NCBI GenBank assembly: GCA_031277685.1
Contig: JAITLV010000303.1
Coordinates: forward strand, 1 to 37,090
From: Sphingobacterium sp.
GTDB lineage: Bacteria; Bacteroidota; Bacteroidia; Sphingobacteriales; Sphingobacteriaceae
DNA: 37,090 bases
Reading direction: 5' to 3'
Shown: piece by piece, positions 1-8,024 of the stretch
Layout of the letters: each line of letters begins with the position of its first letter
Numbering within the stretch: position 1 is the first letter of the stretch
Notes under the pieces: generated by a model
Told to the model about the DNA's origin: nothing
Database searches by the model: none
The model's input: only the letters and a program-made list of their open reading frames with translations
Translations under genes and position numbers: made by a program

Positions 1-506
1 TCGTTGATGATACGTTTTACAGATAAACCAGCGATTTCACCAGCTTCTTTTGTTGCTTGACGTTGTGCGTCGTTGAAATATGCAGGAACTGTAATAACAG
101 CTTCAGTTACTTCTTGACCCAAGAAGTCCTCAGCTGTTTTCTTCATTTTTTGAAGAATCATCGCAGAGATCTCTTGTGGCGTATATTTGCGGTCGTCGAT
201 TTCTACGCGTGGTGTATTGTTATCACCTTTTACGATGTTATAAGGTACGTGTTCAGCTTCTTTTACGGCCTCATCATATGAAAGTCCCATAAAACGTTTA
301 ATAGAATAAATCGTTTTATGTGGGTTAGTAATTGCTTGACGCTTAGCTGGATCACCTACTTTACGTTCGCCACCTTCTACGAAAGCTACAATGGAAGGAG
401 TGGTACGCTTACCTTCGTTGTTCGTAATTACTACAGGCTCGTTACCTTCCATTACGGCAACACATGAGTTTGTAGTACCTAAGTCAATTCCTATAATTTT
501 AGACAT
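1..506 (-). CDS. dnaK: Molecular chaperone DnaK (Hsp70), N-terminal part
   Basis: Reading the minus strand from an ATG at 506 gives an open frame that runs off the left edge of the window. It begins MSKIIGIDLGTTNSCVAV, the Hsp70 phosphate-1 nucleotide-binding motif, and contains the signature VITVPAYFNDAQRQATK near residue 145. About 168 residues of the ATPase domain are present; the rest lies outside the window. DnaK is the cytoplasmic ATP-dependent folding chaperone working with DnaJ and GrpE. No neighbour belonging to its operon is visible. About 117 nt upstream of the start is an imperfect dyad (see the separate site entry) that may belong to heat-shock control. Confidence 0.97.
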   Translation of the reverse strand, partial: MSKIIGIDLGTTNSCVAVMEGNEPVVITNNEGKRTTPSIVAFVEGGERKVGDPAKRQAITNPHKTIYSIKRFMGLSYDEAVKEAEHVPYNIVKGDNNTPRVEIDDRKYTPQEISAMILQKMKKTAEDFLGQEVTEAVITVPAYFNDAQRQATKEAGEIAGLSVKRIIN

Positions 507-622
507 ATCTTGTATTTTAATTTTTTTACTTAAATAAATTCTAACACTCTATTATCAACCCTTATGCCAATCCGAATGTTTTGTAAAAAAATCACTATTT
601 GTCATCAATTTGTCTATAGGTA

Positions 623-636
623 CTGCCAAACTGACA
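623..636 (-). promoter_or_regulatory. Imperfect dyad upstream of dnaK, possible heat-shock element
   Basis: The plus strand reads CTGCCAAACTGACA. The halves TGCCA and TGACA form a dyad with one mismatch and a 3-nt centre. On the minus strand (TGTCAGTTTGGCAG) it lies in the short space between dnaK and the convergently arranged upstream gene, about 117 nt before the dnaK start. It is not a CIRCE element. A heat-shock role is inference from position and symmetry only. Confidence 0.3.
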
Positions 637-639
637 TTT

Positions 640-1524
640 TCAATAGACGAGTTGTTCTAAGATTCGTTTTTTTGCTGACTCATTTTGACGATTACGTGGC
701 ATATATCTGCCAAAGAGTGCTGAGAAATCATCAAGCTTCATCTGCTTTGATTTTTTATCCCGCCAATCTGCTGGAACGAGATTATTTGTGTAGGCTATGT
801 TTGTTGCCCAGTATTGGATATGCATTTCGGGAATGACCAGTCCCAATATCATCCCCGGTAGACCGTGACTCAGGGCTGGTCCGGCAGAGACTGGTATTTC
901 TTCCGCATAATAGGCAATTAGATAAAGTGAATCTTTGGTCGCTCCATTCACCCTGCGGCAATTGATGCCTGCTATTGTGCGAAATTCCTCTGTAAAGCGC
1001 CAGGTGATACTATCCAATGTCTCTGAGAGCAAGTATTTCTCATCTATATCCAATTGAATATCTGCTGTCCCGGCTTTTAAATCCTGGAAAAGTACTTTAC
1101 CATTTTTGTTAGTTCCCCCTCTGAGCATACCGCGTTGGTTTCCGCCACCACCACGAACGCCCCCTGGATTTCTACCGCCTCTGGCACTACCGGCGGTAAT
1201 ACTAGGAGCCCGCATTTTTCCTGCCTCGTTCGGTTTTTCCGTGCCGGTATTTTCCTCTGGCATAAGTACGGTGGCATTTTCATCAAAGTATAGATTCAAC
1301 TTTTCCGTATGCGAATCAGGCATTTTATCCAGATGTTCCATAAAGCCCATGCCTCGGTCCATCATCTTTGAACTCATGTCGTTAGACATTTGCCGCATCC
1401 GGGCCTTGGTGTAAATCACTTTGTCGAAACTAATGGTCCCTCGATTACCAAAATAGGCATATTGTGCCTGAAGAGATAAACCGGCAAGGCAAAGTATAAT
1501 GATGGTCAGATATGTTTTAATCAT
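640..1524 (-). CDS. GLPGLI family exported protein
   Basis: The 294-residue product starts with a Sec signal peptide (hydrophobic stretch TIIILCLAGLSLQAQ) and carries the family-defining segment HGLPGMILGLVIPE near residue 225, so it belongs to the GLPGLI family (TIGR01200) of Bacteroidota exported proteins. The biochemical role of this family is unknown. The middle, about residues 105-140, is rich in Gly, Arg and Asn and looks like a low-complexity linker. Its ATG overlaps the stop of the upstream outer-membrane barrel gene by 8 nt (ATGATTAA), so the two are almost certainly co-translated; GLPGLI genes commonly follow such receptors. A role in the envelope with the barrel protein is inferred. 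Confidence 0.85.
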   Translation of the reverse strand: MIKTYLTIIILCLAGLSLQAQYAYFGNRGTISFDKVIYTKARMRQMSNDMSSKMMDRGMGFMEHLDKMPDSHTEKLNLYFDENATVLMPEENTGTEKPNEAGKMRAPSITAGSARGGRNPGGVRGGGGNQRGMLRGGTNKNGKVLFQDLKAGTADIQLDIDEKYLLSETLDSITWRFTEEFRTIAGINCRRVNGATKDSLYLIAYYAEEIPVSAGPALSHGLPGMILGLVIPEMHIQYWATNIAYTNNLVPADWRDKKSKQMKLDDFSALFGRYMPRNRQNESAKKRILEQLVY

Positions 1525-4201
1525 TGCTTTTTCCTAAATATTTATTGAAATCCCATTTGACACCTACTAGAAAATACTGTGTCAATACTTGTTGGATAGA
1601 TTCTGAATAGTTGGTATCGCTGCCGTTCCGACGCGTATTGTTAAATGTATTGAAAATATCGAAAGCTTTCAGGCTGATTGTCAAACTTTCATCTTTCAAT
1701 ACTTTTTTCTCCAGTTCCAAGTTTGTGTAAAATTGATTAATTGATTGTTTGTATAGTTTGGTCGGTCCAGTATAGCTGTAAAAGATATTTGTCATGATAT
1801 TGAATCGCTTCGGTAGAAAATATTTGATATATCCCGATGCGCCACCTTCAAAGTTGGTCGAATTATACTGGGTGTTGATAGAATTTTGTTGTGCATTGAT
1901 ACCGGCGTTCACCGAAACATCAAAATCGAAGCCCTCTGAATCTTGTTCATTCAAGCTGGAGCCAAGGTTGAATGAGGTATTTTTCGAATTGTTCAAACGA
2001 AACTCGCCTTGGGACTGGTCACTTTCAAATTTTGTGAAGCTGTAGCTATTATTGTATCGGACATTGGCGCTCTTATTGAAATTAATCCTGCGATTGGCCA
2101 CGGGTTGCATATGATTGATATTCAAACCGCCGTTCCAATTCGATTTGCCCGCTAAATTTTCATAGCTGCTGATCTGCGCTGAATTTTCTAATACTGTTAT
2201 TTTGTTTACAATCGGGTTATTGACAAAAGAGAAATTTCCGTTGATATTGATGTTCGTTCCTTTCAGTAAGCTGAAAGCATTATAATTTGCTGAAATATTA
2301 TTGTTAACAGCTCGTTTGAGATTGGGATTACCAACCTGTTGAAACAAAGGATTGGTTTGTGGCTGCAACGGTTGCAATTGATCAAAGGAAGGAATGATAT
2401 TTGAGCTCTGGTAAGACAGCCGGATATTTTTGCTATTTGCTATTCGATAATTTGCATCAACATTTAAATTGTTGTCCCAAAAATTTCGGGAAAGGTCTAT
2501 ATCCCGGTCACTATCGCTTAACTTTTGATTTTTATAGAACGTACGGTTGGATAGATTGACCTCAAATTTATCCTTTCGATAGGACAAATGGACATTGACT
2601 CCCTGGTTGGTATTGTTGTCAATTTGGTTTTTAGAATATAAAGGATCTTTCAAACCAGTAGCGATGTCTTTTGATACCTGAGTATTCGTGTTTTTTGACT
2701 GATTGAAACTATAACCCAAGGCCAGGTTCATCGCGTCATTTAGCCGATTGTTAAAATTCAGCGAGGTGGAAAAGTTGTTACTTTTGTTATTCCCTGTTCT
2801 ATCCTGGTTTATACGCGTGGTGTCACCACTTTTATAGAGAATAGTTTCAGAATTTACTTGGCTTTCGGATACAGATTCATTGAAGTTATTTCCAACCATT
2901 AGATTGAATGAGCTGCCGGCTTTGAGTCTTTTTCTATAGTTCAGTCGGAAATTATTGCTTTTAGTCGATGTATTTGATTCATTTTTCTCCTTAAAGGAGC
3001 TTACCGAATCTTTAGCACCATCTGTGGTGAGACTCTGTGACTGACTCAAACTGAAATTATTTGACCAATTTCCGTTGGTCTGTAGTTCCATATTTTGTGT
3101 GGAATCAAGCCGCATGGTTAGGTTGGATCTAACACCATTACTTCTCGTGCTGTTTTCGTTTGCACTTTTGCTGTTTCGTTCTAATATAGATTCGTCCGGA
3201 AGGATGTTTTTGTTGTAATCTTCCGATCTATTTTTGTTGCTGCTGTTATTGTAATTATAATTGGCATTAACTTTTAAAGCTTTTTTGAGGAACTGGTTCT
3301 CATAATTAGCACCCAACGATGTATTTAAAGGTTCTCCTGTGATCTGATTGTTCATTCGTAACGAACCTTCCCGGCCATTGGAACTTCCCATGTTATTGTG
3401 ATTGGCTGTGATACCGATCCTTTCTGTTTGGTTAAATTTAGCAGCAAACAGGTTTCCGGCATAGAGATTTTTTGTTCCGCCCAAAGCTTCGGCGCTTCCA
3501 AAGATTCCTTTTCTTGCTTTTTCTTTTAACACCACATTGACAGTCTGGATACGAACACCATCATCGATGCCGGAAAGTTCAGCCTCTTCCGATTTTTTCT
3601 CATAAAGTTGTACTTTATCGACGGCGTCAGCGCGGACATTTCGGATGGCTATTTTAGGGTCATAACCAAAAAACTCTTCACCGTCAATGAAAACTTTCTG
3701 GACGGTTTTACCCTGAGCGGTGATACTTCCGTCGCCTGAAACAGTAAAACCCGGCAATCGTCGTAAAAGATCTTCCAGTTTTGCATTTTTTTCCGTTTCG
3801 AAACTTCCCGCATCATATTCTATCGTGTCACCTTTGATTGTAATGGGCAGTCTCCGGGTAATGATAACTTCCTCAAGAACATTTTTTTGCGAATTGATTT
3901 TAATGTCGCTGAGGTCTATGTCTTTGTCTTTAATGTCAATGGTATCACTATAAAGTTCAAATTTGGGATAGGTTGCCAAAAGTATATAACTTCCCGGTTT
4001 GATATTTTTAATCTGAAATTTTCCTTCTTCATTGGCTCTATTAAAATAACGGAGTACAGAGTCCCTGTTCAGTAAGATGACAGAGGCGTTGGTCAATGGC
4101 TTATTGTCAGCTTTATCTAAAATTTTCCCCTTGATACTCGTCTGGGAATAAGCCGTACTGAACGTGAAAAATAATAGAAATAATTGAATTAATCTTTTCA
4201 T
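1517..4201 (-). CDS. Outer-membrane beta-barrel protein, TonB-dependent receptor-like
   Basis: The 894-residue protein has a signal peptide (MKRLIQLFLLFFTFSTAYSQ). A carboxypeptidase-like regulatory domain (about 22-105) follows, then a plug-like region (about 115-220, with IDGEEFFGYDPK and the sequence around VDKVQLYEKK). A long Asn/Ser-rich barrel of alternating strands continues to the C-terminus. This is the layout of the Bacteroidota outer membrane beta-barrel family (OMP_b-brl_3 type) rather than SusC. Substrate is unknown and no SusD partner is present. It forms an overlapping operon with the GLPGLI gene downstream. A -7 type element (TATCTTTG) lies 18 nt upstream of the ATG. Confidence 0.88.
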   Translation of the reverse strand: MKRLIQLFLLFFTFSTAYSQTSIKGKILDKADNKPLTNASVILLNRDSVLRYFNRANEEGKFQIKNIKPGSYILLATYPKFELYSDTIDIKDKDIDLSDIKINSQKNVLEEVIITRRLPITIKGDTIEYDAGSFETEKNAKLEDLLRRLPGFTVSGDGSITAQGKTVQKVFIDGEEFFGYDPKIAIRNVRADAVDKVQLYEKKSEEAELSGIDDGVRIQTVNVVLKEKARKGIFGSAEALGGTKNLYAGNLFAAKFNQTERIGITANHNNMGSSNGREGSLRMNNQITGEPLNTSLGANYENQFLKKALKVNANYNYNNSSNKNRSEDYNKNILPDESILERNSKSANENSTRSNGVRSNLTMRLDSTQNMELQTNGNWSNNFSLSQSQSLTTDGAKDSVSSFKEKNESNTSTKSNNFRLNYRKRLKAGSSFNLMVGNNFNESVSESQVNSETILYKSGDTTRINQDRTGNNKSNNFSTSLNFNNRLNDAMNLALGYSFNQSKNTNTQVSKDIATGLKDPLYSKNQIDNNTNQGVNVHLSYRKDKFEVNLSNRTFYKNQKLSDSDRDIDLSRNFWDNNLNVDANYRIANSKNIRLSYQSSNIIPSFDQLQPLQPQTNPLFQQVGNPNLKRAVNNNISANYNAFSLLKGTNININGNFSFVNNPIVNKITVLENSAQISSYENLAGKSNWNGGLNINHMQPVANRRINFNKSANVRYNNSYSFTKFESDQSQGEFRLNNSKNTSFNLGSSLNEQDSEGFDFDVSVNAGINAQQNSINTQYNSTNFEGGASGYIKYFLPKRFNIMTNIFYSYTGPTKLYKQSINQFYTNLELEKKVLKDESLTISLKAFDIFNTFNNTRRNGSDTNYSESIQQVLTQYFLVGVKWDFNKYLGKSND

Positions 4202-4218
4202 TTACTGGTTATATCCGC

Positions 4219-4226
4219 CAAAGATA
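4219..4226 (-). promoter_or_regulatory. -7 promoter element of the barrel/GLPGLI operon
   Basis: On the minus strand the bases read TATCTTTG, an exact match to the Bacteroidota -7 consensus TAnnTTTG, 18 nt before the ATG at 4201. No convincing -33 TTTG is seen at the right distance, so only the -7 half is claimed. Confidence 0.5.
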
Positions 4227-4291
4227 ATTGAGTTAAATGTTAATAAGTGTGAAATCTTAAGCTCGATTGTAAAATCTTTGGTATATACAAT

Positions 4292-4323
4292 TTTGACAAA
4301 GTTGGATCTAAAAATTACCTTTG
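4292..4323 (+). promoter_or_regulatory. Promoter of the thioredoxin-fold gene
   Basis: TTTG at 4292-4295 and TACCTTTG at 4316-4323 are separated by 20 nt, matching the Bacteroidota sigma-A pattern in both elements and spacing. It shows that the in-frame TTG at 4321 cannot be the start codon, because it lies inside the -7 box; the first usable start is ATG at 4339, giving a very short leader. Confidence 0.7.
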
Positions 4324-4338
4324 CATAAAATTGATGTT

Positions 4339-4893
4339 ATGACGTTTGAAAATTACCTCCAACAATTCGAAGATATATTGAATCATCCTGAAAATCACCC
4401 AACCTATCAGGATGACGAGTATTATCAATACACTAAAATGAACTGGGCAAGGATGGGGCGTTGGTTGAAACGTTTTGAGCCGAGTGAAGCTTTCCAAGGA
4501 TTTATTGATACGATTTCGGAAAAGCAGGAATGGATCATTATTACTGAGCCTTGGTGTGGTGACGCAGCGCATTCTGTTCCAATGTTGGTTAACATGGCCG
4601 CCAAAAATCCCAATATTACCATTGATATCCAATTGCGCGATAGCGCACCATTTTTAATCGATTCGTATCTGACGAATGGAGGGAAATCTATTCCAATTCT
4701 AGTGATCCGAAATCAGGAAGGTCAAGACCTAGCCGTCTGGGGCCCCAGGCCAAAGGGTTGTCAAGAACTATTCCTGAATTTGAAGGAACAAGGAAAAGAT
4801 TTCGCTGCTATTAAAGAAGAGATCCAGAAATGGTATAATGCTGATAAAGGAGCCGAGATCCAACAAGAAATTCAGGCACTTTTGCAAAAATAG
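4339..4893 (+). CDS. Thioredoxin-fold family protein
   Basis: The 184-residue cytoplasmic protein (no signal peptide) has the core segment EPWCGDAAHSVPMLVNMA around residues 70-90, typical of the thioredoxin_9 group common in Bacteroidota. The classic CxxC is replaced by C-G-D-A, so only one active-site cysteine is present and ordinary disulfide reductase chemistry is doubtful. A cis-Pro-type segment (GGKSIPILVI) follows at about residue 118. The start is set at ATG 4339 because a promoter -7 box covers the upstream in-frame TTG. It is monocistronic and converges with the ankyrin gene only 24 nt downstream. Confidence 0.85.
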   Translation: MTFENYLQQFEDILNHPENHPTYQDDEYYQYTKMNWARMGRWLKRFEPSEAFQGFIDTISEKQEWIIITEPWCGDAAHSVPMLVNMAAKNPNITIDIQLRDSAPFLIDSYLTNGGKSIPILVIRNQEGQDLAVWGPRPKGCQELFLNLKEQGKDFAAIKEEIQKWYNADKGAEIQQEIQALLQK

Positions 4894-4917
4894 TTTGTGG
4901 AAATCTACTTCTCGAAA

Positions 4918-5610
4918 CTATTGATGATTGTCCTTTGTTTCCAGTAAAGAGGCTATTTTAGTAAATCCTTTTTTTCTTGCATGCTGGAGTGGTGTCACAC
5001 CCTCATGGTCGGCTATATTTTTATCGCTATTGGCATCTAGTAATAGTTGAACAATGTCTACATATTTTTGGCTGCCATCACCAAGTATGATGGCTTCCAG
5101 TAATGCCGTCCATCCCAATCTATTGATGTGGTCGATAGGGAACCCTTTTATATTGGTCAGTAATCTGACAGTCTCTATATGTCCCCGTTCGCAGGCTGGG
5201 ATAAGTGCCGTGCCGTTGTACCGGTTAAAAACCGTAAAATCCGCACCATAGTTGAGGTAAAGTTTAACAAGATCAGTATAGCCTGAAGCTCCGGCATATA
5301 GAAAAGGACTATTCAAAATATTGTCTTGAAGATTCACATTTGCACCATGCTCAAGTAGTAACTTTGCCATTGCTAGATCTTTTTTTTCTGTCGCAATTAA
5401 TAACAGTGGCTTCGAGTCCTTACTTTTTTGATTGGCGTCAGCGCCAGCCGTCAACAAATTCTTTGCGTTAGCAAGCTCTCCCTTGGAGACTGCTTCAACA
5501 ATGTTATCTTGTGTGATATTGTCTTGACTTGTTGTGTCCATACTTTTGCATTGCACTGAGAGTGTCGATATAATTACGAGTAGTATTATCTTGTTATATA
5601 GATTTTTCAT
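4918..5610 (-). CDS. Ankyrin-repeat lipoprotein
   Basis: From ATG 5610 the product is 230 residues. It begins MKNLYNKIILLVIISTLSVQ directly followed by Cys, a lipoprotein signal with a lipobox-like LSVQC. The mature part is four to five ankyrin repeats with recognisable units such as LLLIATEKKDLAMAKLLLEH and GVTPLQHARKKGFTKIASLL. Ankyrin repeats bind proteins; the partner is unknown, and the protein is expected at the periplasmic face of a membrane. An upstream in-frame ATG at 5676 would add 22 residues in front of the signal peptide and lies just after a -7 box, so the inner start is preferred. Confidence 0.82.
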   Translation of the reverse strand: MKNLYNKIILLVIISTLSVQCKSMDTTSQDNITQDNIVEAVSKGELANAKNLLTAGADANQKSKDSKPLLLIATEKKDLAMAKLLLEHGANVNLQDNILNSPFLYAGASGYTDLVKLYLNYGADFTVFNRYNGTALIPACERGHIETVRLLTNIKGFPIDHINRLGWTALLEAIILGDGSQKYVDIVQLLLDANSDKNIADHEGVTPLQHARKKGFTKIASLLETKDNHQ

Positions 5611-5677
5611 TTTGATGGCTGAATTAGTCGTCGTTCCTGTGTATTTTAGTTTCTTTGTAGTATTTTTTGATCTCATA

Positions 5678-5685
5678 CAAATTTA
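5678..5685 (-). promoter_or_regulatory. -7 promoter element of the ankyrin gene
   Basis: The minus strand reads TAAATTTG, matching TAnnTTTG, about 68 nt upstream of the chosen ATG at 5610. No good -33 element was found at 17-23 nt. Confidence 0.4.
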
Positions 5686-5793
5686 AGTGCAAACTGAACT
5701 GTTGTTTTGTTAAATTTATATGGATTATTGTCAAATTTATAAATAAATCAGATTGTTAGTGATTGAAAATGAGTGAATTTAAATCAACGCATT

Positions 5794-6171
5794 ATGCATA
5801 TTGAAGAGCTTAGAAATTATTGTTTATCCATTGGTCCGGTTACGGAGGAGACCCCTTTTGGCCCAGATACATTGGTGTTTAAGGTCGGCGGTAAAATATT
5901 TTTGTTGGTGGGATTAGACCAGATTGACGAGCTGCGATTTAATGTTAAATGTGATCCGGAGAAAGCCGTTGAACTCCGAGAGCGGTATGAACATACGGTA
6001 TTGCCGGGCTATCATATGAATAAGAAGCATTGGAATACGGTCTTTGCAAACCGGGAACTGAATGATAAGGTACTGGAAGAACTCATTGTGCATAGTTATA
6101 GCCTAATTGTTGAAAGCTTACCGACGAAAGTTAGGCGGGAGCTGAGACTTAACAGCGATCAAACGGATTAA
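5794..6171 (+). CDS. MmcQ/YjbR family protein
   Basis: The 125-residue protein begins MHIEELRNYCLSI and continues with the characteristic ETPFGPDTLVFKVGGKIF segment (residues 18-35) and NKKHWNTV (around residue 77), the hallmarks of the MmcQ/YjbR family with a CyaY-like fold. These small cytoplasmic proteins have been described as DNA-binding, but the physiological role is unsettled. The length is normal. An in-frame GTG at 5773 would add seven unsupported residues, so the ATG is preferred. Confidence 0.85.
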   Translation: MHIEELRNYCLSIGPVTEETPFGPDTLVFKVGGKIFLLVGLDQIDELRFNVKCDPEKAVELRERYEHTVLPGYHMNKKHWNTVFANRELNDKVLEELIVHSYSLIVESLPTKVRRELRLNSDQTD

Positions 6172-6303
6172 ATTTATATCTGTATACTTGGGGTCGCAAT
6201 TGCATTTTACATCAATAATCGTCCTTGTAATTGGCAGAAGAAGAATTGAGAGCATTATATTGAGCAAACATTTATCTTCGGTAGTTTGTATTTTTTATGC
6301 TGT

Positions 6304-6957
6304 ATGGAAAATAATATGGATCCACTTTTAGACAAGTATAACTATAATGATAGCCTAAATGATCTCCCCAATGAAAAATGGAAAGAGATCGAAGGTTTTG
6401 AAAATTATGCTGTTTCAAATTATGGGCGTATCAAAAGCCTCGAACGCTATACACCCATGGCCGGGGGAGGAGAACGGCTAGAGCCGGAACGGATCATGAA
6501 GCCGTTTCTGACCCAATACTTCAACAAGCATTTGGGGAGCACATTTTATAATATATTCTGTGGCTTGTCCCTAAATGGGCAGAAATATAGGCGGTTCATT
6601 CCCAGGTTCGTGTACAATCATTTTGTGGAGAAGTTTGACCTGGATGACCACTCTGTTGTGATCTCCTTTAAGGACAGCGACAGCTTCAATCTGCATTGCG
6701 GTAATCTGGAGCTGATGACCATTGGCGAGCAACTCGCAAAGATGTTACGGAAAGAGCGGGCCAGAAGTTGGAGAAGTGATACCAAACAGGCGATCGATCA
6801 GTATAGGATTGATGGCGGTTTTATTTCATCATACACAAGTCTTTATGCAGCCGAAAAAGCAACCGGCATTAACACTGGAAGCATCCAATATGCGTTAACG
6901 GGAAAAAGCTTTACAGCCAGAGGCCGTGACGCTCGATTACCTCGTCAAGGACGGTAA
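6304..6957 (+). CDS. NUMOD4/HNH-type homing-endonuclease-like protein with replaced C-terminus
   Basis: From ATG 6304 the protein is 217 residues. Residues 25-49 carry the NUMOD4 motif (WKEIEGFENYAVSNYGRIKS). Residues about 75-145 correspond to an HNH nuclease region, but the catalytic part is degenerate: only a Cys-Gly-Asn-Leu-Glu-Leu echo of the usual N..NLE is visible and the D-H pair is missing. Residues about 165-206 form a NUMOD1-like DNA-binding segment (AEKATGINTGSIQYALTGKS). From about 6924 the frame reads out of phase through a relic of an XRE repressor gene, so the last 10 residues (RDARLPRQGR) are not native. A near-consensus promoter (TTG, 19 nt, TAGTTTG) covers 6260-6289. It is probably inactive as a nuclease. 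Confidence 0.72.
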   Translation: MENNMDPLLDKYNYNDSLNDLPNEKWKEIEGFENYAVSNYGRIKSLERYTPMAGGGERLEPERIMKPFLTQYFNKHLGSTFYNIFCGLSLNGQKYRRFIPRFVYNHFVEKFDLDDHSVVISFKDSDSFNLHCGNLELMTIGEQLAKMLRKERARSWRSDTKQAIDQYRIDGGFISSYTSLYAAEKATGINTGSIQYALTGKSFTARGRDARLPRQGR

Positions 6958-7084
6958 GTAAGAGCAGATCGACAACGAGATGCTCAGACGGCTCAAAGAG
7001 GTACAGGGGCTTGATGACGAGAACAGGGCGCATATTTTCGCCATCATCGATGCCTTTGGCAAGGCTGCCAAGCTGAAGAGTATG
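6926..7084 (+). pseudogene. Relic of the C-terminal half of an XRE-family repressor
   Basis: Translated on the plus strand from 6926 the sequence reads VTLDYLVKDGK, a stop (TAA 6959-6961), then EQIDNEML..LKEVQGLD.ENRAHIFA..AF.KAAKLKS. This matches the C-terminal half of the intact XRE repressor at 15236-15571 almost residue for residue, and about 80% of bases by eye. The HTH-encoding 5' half is missing; the left junction is with the NUMOD4 gene (about 6924) and the right junction with the IS982 transposase (about 7084). The stop replaces a Tyr codon of the intact copy. This is a fragment of a related but diverged element rather than a recent duplicate. Confidence 0.85.
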
Positions 7085-7588
7085 CACATTTGCCGCAGTA
7101 AGGTCAATAGACTGAAAGATACCTTTTAACGAGTATACAGCGTGGAGTTTATAGCCATAATTGTACATCTTTTGTGAGGCACAGTACTCTTTGGCAGGCA
7201 TGCTATAGTGTTCCTCTTTGCATATTTTTGATCGGGAACTGCGAGCAATTTTGCAGATTTCCAAAGGCATGCTGTCCACAATAAATACATCTTCGGACTC
7301 ATTGAACGATTCGGCAACCTTCATGCGGATCCCATTCTGATAGGGCATCAATCTGCGCTTTCTCCTATTATACACCGTGCAGTCGATCTTACTCCTTAAA
7401 CAGGACGGGAGCTTTCGAAAAAGGTCGTTCTCGCTGTCAATATCCATGTATTCAGCTGTCAGACTCAGGCTAATAACCTCAAGGTCACTCATCGTTGGAG
7501 GTCTGAGCTGAATGGACAATTGCCTCTCTGTCGATATTTTTCTTAAAACTTCCAATATTCTTTCGTAATTTGCTCTTAAGTTGTTCAT
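7085..7588 (-). pseudogene. Truncated IS982-family transposase
   Basis: About 168 residues of genuine transposase sequence can be read on the minus strand from ATG 7588. They include the DDE first-Asp segment VFIVDSMPLEICK, the conserved YCASQKMYNYGYKLHAVYS and the end LTAANVH. IS982 transposases are usually close to 300 residues, so the C-terminal 40% with the remaining catalytic residues is gone. The open frame continues past 7085 only by reading the antisense of the XRE relic. Transposition activity is not possible from this copy. Confidence 0.85.
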
Positions 7589-7688
7589 TCTAAATCGTTT
7601 TGTTGTTAAAACAATTTGCTGATTATCAGTGTAATGAATAACTTTTTTCTACTTTTTACAAGCCTAAATCATAATGCACAACGGGTTA
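7085..7688 (-). mobile_element. IS982-family insertion sequence remnant
   Basis: The truncated transposase gene plus its upstream flank. The minus strand at about 7670-7688 reads AACCCGTTGTGCATTATG, which resembles an IS982-type terminal sequence and is proposed as the surviving end. The opposite end was lost at the junction with the XRE relic near 7084, so no terminal repeat pair or target duplication can be checked. Confidence 0.5.
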
Positions 7689-8024
7689 TTAAAAGATATA
7701 TTTGATAATTTATTTTACGTATCATATATATAAAGAATTATATATACCTTTAACATAAATCAATTAAGGCAAAAACCTATTATCAATCATTAAATGAAAA
7801 AAGTAATTTGTTTCATCGAAAATATTATATATTTCAATTATAGTTAGGTGTCCGATTTTTCTTCTGTTAATAACTATATAGCTTAATATTAAATCGACAC
7901 AATCCATCTTTTCATATGTCTAAAATCGCCGACTTTTATCAAACTTAATTTAATTGCATTATACTCTAATTTAGATGATTCACTATTTTAAAGAATAAAT
8001 AAACTTATTGTTTAACATAAAACT
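7689..8024. other. AT-rich non-coding stretch before the RHS locus
   Basis: No coding sequence is supported here. The segment is strongly AT-rich. An isolated TATATTTG (7697-7704) matches a -7 box, but it is more than 300 nt from the RHS start and has no clear -33 partner. No promoter directly before 8025 could be assigned. Confidence 0.5.

Noticed and set aside
6911..7084. C-terminal part of the open frame of the IS982 transposase and of the NUMOD4 gene
   Set aside because: Both are out-of-phase or antisense readings of the XRE relic and not native protein.
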